Assembly (NCBI GenBank): GCA_965368115.1
Contig: CBDULQ010000124.1
Location: forward strand, 1 to 10,458
Direction of reading: 5' to 3'
DNA length: 10,458 nt
DNA from: CBDULQ01 sp965368115
Lineage (GTDB): Bacteria; Pseudomonadota; Gammaproteobacteria; SZUA-229
Under the pieces are notes generated by a model. It did not search any database, was not told where the DNA came from, and worked only from the letters and a program-made list of their open reading frames with translations. Below are positions 7,327-10,458 of the stretch, in pieces (the stretch's first letter is position 1; each line of letters starts with the position of its first letter). Made by a program: the position numbers and the translations under genes.

Positions 7327-7875
7327 ATAATCCGCCTTGGTCATCATGAAGTAATGCAGTACACCCAGTAGTGCAATGGGATAGATCAGGTTGTGGATGC
7401 GTTTCCAGTTTTTCTTCAGCCGCTTCATCATGCCGTTGGTGGAGGTCACCGCCAGCGGAATCAGCAACACTAAACAGATAAAGCCAATGGTGATGAAGGG
7501 CCGCTTGATAATGTCCTTGATGATTTCACTGACATTGAAAAACTGGTCGAACCAGACATAACCGGTGAAATGCAGCAGCGCATAAAAAAACGCGAACAAT
7601 CCCAGCATGCGTCGATAACGAATCAGCCAGTTCCAGCCGGACAGTTTACGCAACGGCGTCACCGTTAAGGTAATCAGCAGAAAATACAGTGCCCAGTCGC
7701 CGGTGGTGCGAATGATTTTCTCCACCGGGTTAGCACCGAGTGCATCATTGAAGGCACCATACACCAGAAAACCCAGCGGATATAAACAGAGTAGAAAAAC
7801 CAGCGGCTTGAACAGTTTCAGCCAGGGAAAAGAAGTTGTCTGCGATTTACGCTCGACGCTGCTCACGGCTTCCAT
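7249..7875 (-). CDS. msrQ: MsrQ, haem membrane subunit of the periplasmic methionine sulfoxide reductase
   Basis: 208-residue b-type cytochrome of the ferric-reductase-like fold (formerly YedZ) that passes electrons from the quinone pool to MsrP. About five to six membrane helices are visible. The expected haem-ligand histidines are H102 (ALLHFTGY), H161 (KRIHNLIYP) and H174 (VLHYFMM), at spacings matching the E. coli protein. Length is normal for the family (about 210). Its ATG at 7875 shares one base with the msrP stop codon (TGATG), so translation is probably coupled. Its 3' end lies opposite the end of the convergent HupE-like gene, a 78-bp overlap with no terminator between them. The C-terminus ends in a basic tail (RLVVLRKSR) like other family members, so the overlap does not look like a truncation of MsrQ. 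Confidence 0.96.
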   Translation of the reverse strand: MEAVSSVERKSQTTSFPWLKLFKPLVFLLCLYPLGFLVYGAFNDALGANPVEKIIRTTGDWALYFLLITLTVTPLRKLSGWNWLIRYRRMLGLFAFFYALLHFTGYVWFDQFFNVSEIIKDIIKRPFITIGFICLVLLIPLAVTSTNGMMKRLKKNWKRIHNLIYPIALLGVLHYFMMTKADYLEPGIVLVILLGLLGYRLVVLRKSR

Positions 7876-8834
7876 CAGAAATACTTGGTCAGGTCCATGT
7901 CTTTATACAGCGCAGCCACCTGTTCTTCGTAACCGTTGAACATGCGGGTTTTCACTTTCGGCGCCCAGAACGGTGCACCGATCACGCGTTCCGTCGCCTG
8001 ACTCCAGCGCGGATGATCGACGTGTGGATTCACGTTGGAATAAAAACCGTATTCATCCGGTGCGGTCTGGTTCCAGGTGCATACCGGCTCATGCTCCACG
8101 AAACTGATTTTCACAATCGACTTGATACTCTTGAAGCCGTACTTCCAGGGCACCACCAGGCGAATCGGCGCACCGTTCTGGTTCGGCAGCACTTCGCCGT
8201 ACATACCCACCGCCAGCAAGGTTAACGGATTCATTGCTTCGTCCATGCGCAGACCTTCACGATAAGGCCAGTTCAACACGCGACGGCGCTGACCCGGCAT
8301 ACGTTCCGGATCGAGCAGCGTTTCAAACGCCACATATTTTGCTTTTGAAGTCGGCTCGAAACGTTTGATCAGTTCAGCCAGCGGAAAGCCCACCCAGGGC
8401 AGCACCATGGACCAGCCTTCCACACAACGAAAACGGTAGATGCGTTCTTCCAGCGTGTAGGGTTTGATGAATTCATCCAGATCGAAAGTACCGGTTTTTG
8501 CCGCCTCACCGTCCACGGTCACCGTCCAGGGCCGCGGCTCGAAATCCTGTGCGTACTTCGCCGGCGCACTTTTGCTGGTACCGAACTCGTAGAAATTGTT
8601 GTAGGTGGTAGCGTCTTTGTAATCGGTGAGTTTGTCATCGACGGTAAAACCGCTCTTCCTCAGATTCGGAAAGTCATTGCCTTTCGCATCCACCGGCATC
8701 GCCACCCGACCCGCCCAGGCCGCACCGAGGATCAGCGAGGTCTTCTTGATGAACTCGCGACGATTGAGATAATCGTCCTGAGACGTGATTTCCGACGGTT
8801 TGATATCCGAGGGCTGCTTGATGATGATCGACAT
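7875..8834 (-). CDS. msrP: MsrP, molybdopterin-dependent periplasmic methionine sulfoxide reductase
   Basis: Catalytic subunit (formerly YedY) that reduces methionine sulfoxide in envelope proteins, using electrons from MsrQ. With the start at 8834 it has 319 residues: a twin-arginine leader (LNRREFIKK, 23-31), then the sulfite-oxidase-type molybdopterin domain. C137 in FRCVEGWSM is the expected molybdenum ligand. NNFYEFG (79-85), NGAPIRLVVPWKYGFK (220-235) and the family's C-terminal YVDHPRW-like and FNGYEEQVA stretches are present. A GTG at 8846 would add four residues. I prefer the ATG at 8834 because related proteins start shortly before the K-x-x-SDI..SEIT stretch and because AGGT lies about 10 nt upstream. 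The best Shine-Dalgarno nearby (AAAGGAA) instead fits an out-of-frame ATG at 8854. First gene of msrP-msrQ. Confidence 0.96.
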   Translation of the reverse strand: MSIIIKQPSDIKPSEITSQDDYLNRREFIKKTSLILGAAWAGRVAMPVDAKGNDFPNLRKSGFTVDDKLTDYKDATTYNNFYEFGTSKSAPAKYAQDFEPRPWTVTVDGEAAKTGTFDLDEFIKPYTLEERIYRFRCVEGWSMVLPWVGFPLAELIKRFEPTSKAKYVAFETLLDPERMPGQRRRVLNWPYREGLRMDEAMNPLTLLAVGMYGEVLPNQNGAPIRLVVPWKYGFKSIKSIVKISFVEHEPVCTWNQTAPDEYGFYSNVNPHVDHPRWSQATERVIGAPFWAPKVKTRMFNGYEEQVAALYKDMDLTKYF

Positions 8835-8993
8835 GGAGAGGCACACCTATTCATAAAACGTTCCTTTAAAGACATAGCATAGGGGCTTTGGTTCACATTT
8901 GCCAGTGCGCGGCCGGATGAATAAGGTATTGTTTTTGAAGAATTATTCGGCCGTTAGAAACATGTTAGCGGGCTGTGATAGTTTTGTGATAAT

Positions 8994-9031
8994 TGACAAT
9001 GGTGATGCCATAAACGGCATCACCATTGTCA
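8994..9031. repeat. Perfect 16-bp inverted repeat adjoining the first REPIN
   Basis: Arms TGACAATGGTGATGCC (8994-9009) and GGCATCACCATTGTCA (9016-9031) pair without a mismatch around a 6-nt loop, ATAAAC. Neither side is followed by a T run, so it is not a typical intrinsic terminator. Its last four bases (GTCA) are also the first four of REPIN copy 1. Allowing one bulged T extends the pairing outwards by a few bases. Confidence 0.85.
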
Positions 9032-9116
9032 TTCCCGAATGCTCTTGTCGGGAATCTCGTCAACGAAACTGTTCCCGCGATTGAGGAGATCCCCGACAGA
9101 GGCATTCGGGGATGAC
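9028..9116. repeat. REPIN-like element, copy 1
   Basis: 89 bp bounded by GTCATTCCCG and its inverted partner CGGGGATGAC. Each end forms its own hairpin: ATTCCCGA (9031-9038) with TCGGGAAT (9048-9055), and ATCCCCGA (9089-9096) with TTCGGGGAT near the right edge. The two hairpins lie in inverted orientation around a non-palindromic middle, which is the layout of a REP doublet. It matches copy 2 at 82 of 89 positions by eye. The long pairing between the two ends is imperfect here (one C-A mismatch and some G-U pairs in the GCTCTTG/CAGAGGC part). No REP-associated transposase gene is in the window. Confidence 0.8.
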
Positions 9117-9148
9117 GGGGTTTATGGGTTACGCTGCTTACGACATTT

Positions 9149-9237
9149 GTCATTCCCGAATGCTTTTGTCGGGAATCTCGTCAACGAAACTGTTCCCGTA
9201 ATTGTGTAGATCCCCGACAAAAGCATTCGGGGATGAC
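9149..9237. repeat. REPIN-like element, copy 2
   Basis: Direct repeat of copy 1, 121 bp downstream and the same length. Its outer 30-bp arms match as inverted repeats except at arm positions 6 and 27. In the left arm this pair is T-A and in the right arm C-G, so each local hairpin stays fully paired while the long stem loses one pair. This argues that the small hairpins are the maintained structures. The 22 bp after the left hairpin (CTCGTCAACGAAAC and onward) are identical in both copies. Confidence 0.8.
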
Positions 9238-9269
9238 GATGCAAGACAGAGACGCAATTCCCAAAGTCC

Positions 9270-9296
9270 GTCATTCCTGCGCAGGCAGGAATCCAG
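9270..9296. repeat. Single REP-like hairpin with the same GTCATTCC head
   Basis: GTCATTCCTGCGCAGGCAGG (9270-9289) continues AATCCAG. It folds as ATTCCTGC (9273-9280) with GCAGGAAT (9285-9292) around a 4-nt loop. It shares the GTCATTCC head with the two longer elements but not their stem sequence, and resembles GTCATTCC-type intergenic palindromes common in many proteobacteria. Confidence 0.7.
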
Positions 9297-9324
9297 TCAT
9301 TTCAAATCACGGCAAAGCACAAAC

Positions 9325-9354
9325 AAAAACGCCGGCATCAAACCGGCGTTTTTT
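9325..9354. terminator. Bidirectional intrinsic terminator after purL
   Basis: An 8-bp core stem AACGCCGG / CCGGCGTT (9328-9335 and 9343-9350) with a 7-nt loop is flanked by an A run on the left and a T run on the right, so a T tract follows the hairpin on either strand. It lies 22 bp past the purL stop codon and ends purL transcription before the repeat region. Confidence 0.9.
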
Positions 9355-9375
9355 ACTTCAACTTCAAAAAGAAAC

Positions 9376-10458
9376 TCAGTCCACCCACACCCGCGCATTA
9401 CGGAACATGCGCATCCACGGACTATCTTCTTTCCAGCCATCCGGATGCCATGAATTGTTCACTGCACGGAACACCCGTTCCGGGTGCGGCATCATAATCG
9501 TCGCACGGCCGTCACTGGTGGTGAACCCGGTGAGTCCCTGCGGCGAACCATTCGGGTTGAGCGGATAGACTTCCGTCGGCTTGCCGTAATGATCGACAAA
9601 GCGGGCCGAGACGATGCTGTCGCTCATCTGCGCATCATCGGCAAACTCGGCGCGACCTTCACCGTGTGCGACCGCAATCGGCATTCTCGAACCGGCCATG
9701 CCGGCGAACATGATCGACGGGGATTCCATGATCTCCACCGAGCTGAAACGCGCTTCGAACTGTTCCGACTGATTGCGCACGAAATGCGGCCAGGCTTCGG
9801 CGCCGGGAATCAAATCTTTAAGATTCGCCATCATCTGGCAACCGTTGCAGATACCGAGACTGAAACTGTCGTCGCGTTTGAAAAAGGCTTCGAACTGATC
9901 ACGTGCACGACTGTTGAACAGAATGGTTTTCGCCCAGCCTTCACCGGCGCCGAGTACGTCACCGTAGGAGAAACCACCGCAGGCGACCAGACCTTTAAAA
10001 TCGTTCAGGTCGACACGACCCGACAACACATCGCTCATGTGCACATCGATGGCATCGAAACCGGCGCGATCAAACGCCGCCGCCATTTCCACCTGACCGT
10101 TCACGCCCTGCTCGCGCAAAATCGCCATGCGCGGACGTTCGCCTTTACTGATGTAAGGCGCGGCAATGTCGTCGTTGATATCAAAACTCAACTCGACCTG
10201 GATACCCGGATCGTTTTCATCCAGCAGCAAATCGAACTCCTGCTGCGCACATTGCGGATTGTCACGCAACGACTGCATCTGGTACGTAGTTTCGTTCCAG
10301 ATGCGATGCAGCTCGGTGGTCGAGCGGGTGTAAATGGTCTGCTCGTGATGTTTGATCAGCATGTGCGGCGCCGCGTCCACGCGACCCAGCACATGGGTGT
10401 AATCCTGCAGGTCGAAGGATTGTATAACCGCCATCACCGCATCCAGATCGCTGTCGGC
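9376..10458 (-). CDS. purL: PurL, phosphoribosylformylglycinamidine synthase, C-terminal part (5' end outside window)
   Basis: C-terminal 360 residues of the large single-chain FGAM synthase, the cytoplasmic purine-biosynthesis enzyme that converts FGAR, glutamine and ATP to FGAM. The frame is open through the right edge at 10458, so the gene starts outside and this is roughly the last quarter of a protein normally near 1,300 residues. The first 100 visible residues are the end of the synthetase part. The class I glutaminase domain follows, with YGDVLGAGEGWA (165-176 of the visible part), the nucleophile elbow GICNGCQ (nucleophile C204) and the His/Glu pair in PHPERVF (H325, E327). HGEGRAEF (265-272) is also typical. 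A GTG at 10437 lies inside the coding frame and is not the start. No other purine gene is in view. Confidence 0.97.
   Translation of the reverse strand, partial: ADSDLDAVMAVIQSFDLQDYTHVLGRVDAAPHMLIKHHEQTIYTRSTTELHRIWNETTYQMQSLRDNPQCAQQEFDLLLDENDPGIQVELSFDINDDIAAPYISKGERPRMAILREQGVNGQVEMAAAFDRAGFDAIDVHMSDVLSGRVDLNDFKGLVACGGFSYGDVLGAGEGWAKTILFNSRARDQFEAFFKRDDSFSLGICNGCQMMANLKDLIPGAEAWPHFVRNQSEQFEARFSSVEIMESPSIMFAGMAGSRMPIAVAHGEGRAEFADDAQMSDSIVSARFVDHYGKPTEVYPLNPNGSPQGLTGFTTSDGRATIMMPHPERVFRAVNNSWHPDGWKEDSPWMRMFRNARVWVD

Larger units (their letters stand above)
8835..9375. other. Repeat-rich intergenic region between msrP and purL
   Basis: 541 bp with no credible protein gene; short frames on both strands here run through the repeats. 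From left to right it holds the msrP leader and a probable promoter zone (8835-8940, only weak candidates such as a minus-strand TATGCT near 8885), a loose hairpin around CGGCC...GGCCG (8908-8955), a perfect hairpin (8994-9031), two 89-bp REPIN-like elements, one shorter REP-like hairpin and the purL terminator. The 32-bp spacer between the two long elements contains TGGGTTACGCTGC, which recalls half of another common intergenic repeat; that resemblance is weak. Confidence 0.75.

Noticed and set aside
8994..9031. Intrinsic terminator on either strand
   Set aside because: The stem is strong, but no T tract follows it in either direction. The purL terminator is already present at 9325-9354.
9028..9237. 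Repeat-spacer-repeat layout suggestive of a small CRISPR array
   Set aside because: There are only two copies of 89 bp, each an inverted pair of hairpins, with one 32-bp spacer and no cas genes. The REPIN explanation fits better.
9376..10437. A separate glutaminase gene starting at the GTG at 10437
   Set aside because: The frame continues without a stop to the window edge with synthetase-type sequence. It is the C-terminal part of a large PurL rather than a stand-alone PurQ.

Overview
The window looks like chromosomal DNA from a sulfur-oxidising gammaproteobacterium. The main reason is an intact soxB (thiosulfohydrolase of the Sox pathway). The msrP-msrQ pair and a purL of the single-chain proteobacterial type agree with this. 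Base composition is moderately GC-rich and even, and I see no phage, plasmid or insertion-sequence genes. Seven protein genes can be supported. Two of them run off the window ends: the c-di-GMP response regulator at the left and purL at the right.

Layout. Positions 1-3566 (minus strand) hold a two-gene signalling operon. A CHASE8-HAMP histidine kinase overlaps by ATGA a large response regulator carrying receiver, PAS, GGDEF and EAL domains. A short regulatory gap with two adjacent palindromes (3657-3690) follows, then a strong terminator (3854-3878) that belongs to soxB. soxB (3905-5839, minus) stands alone, with no other sox gene in view. Across a 248-bp gap it is divergent from a HupE/UreJ-type membrane protein (6088-7326, plus). 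That gene runs tail-to-tail into msrQ and overlaps it by 78 bp. msrP-msrQ (8834 down to 7249, minus) encode the periplasmic methionine sulfoxide reductase and its haem membrane partner, joined by a 1-nt stop/start overlap. The 541-bp gap upstream of msrP holds a perfect 16-bp hairpin, two tandem 89-bp REPIN-like elements, a third REP-like hairpin and a bidirectional terminator. The 3' end of purL fills the right edge.

How the genes may work together. SoxB and MsrP both carry twin-arginine leaders and act outside the inner membrane. MsrPQ repairs oxidised methionines in that compartment, drawing electrons from the quinone pool through MsrQ. The HupE-like protein belongs to a family of metal permeases but has no hydrogenase or urease beside it here. 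Its divergent pairing with the di-manganese enzyme SoxB makes a metal-supply role a testable guess. The kinase/regulator operon would convert an envelope signal into a change in c-di-GMP. A link to sulfur oxidation rests only on its position.

I did not find a clearly new multi-gene system. The most unusual structures are the REPIN pair, whose arms show compensatory base changes, the convergent coding overlap, and the isolated soxB/HupE-like divergent pair.
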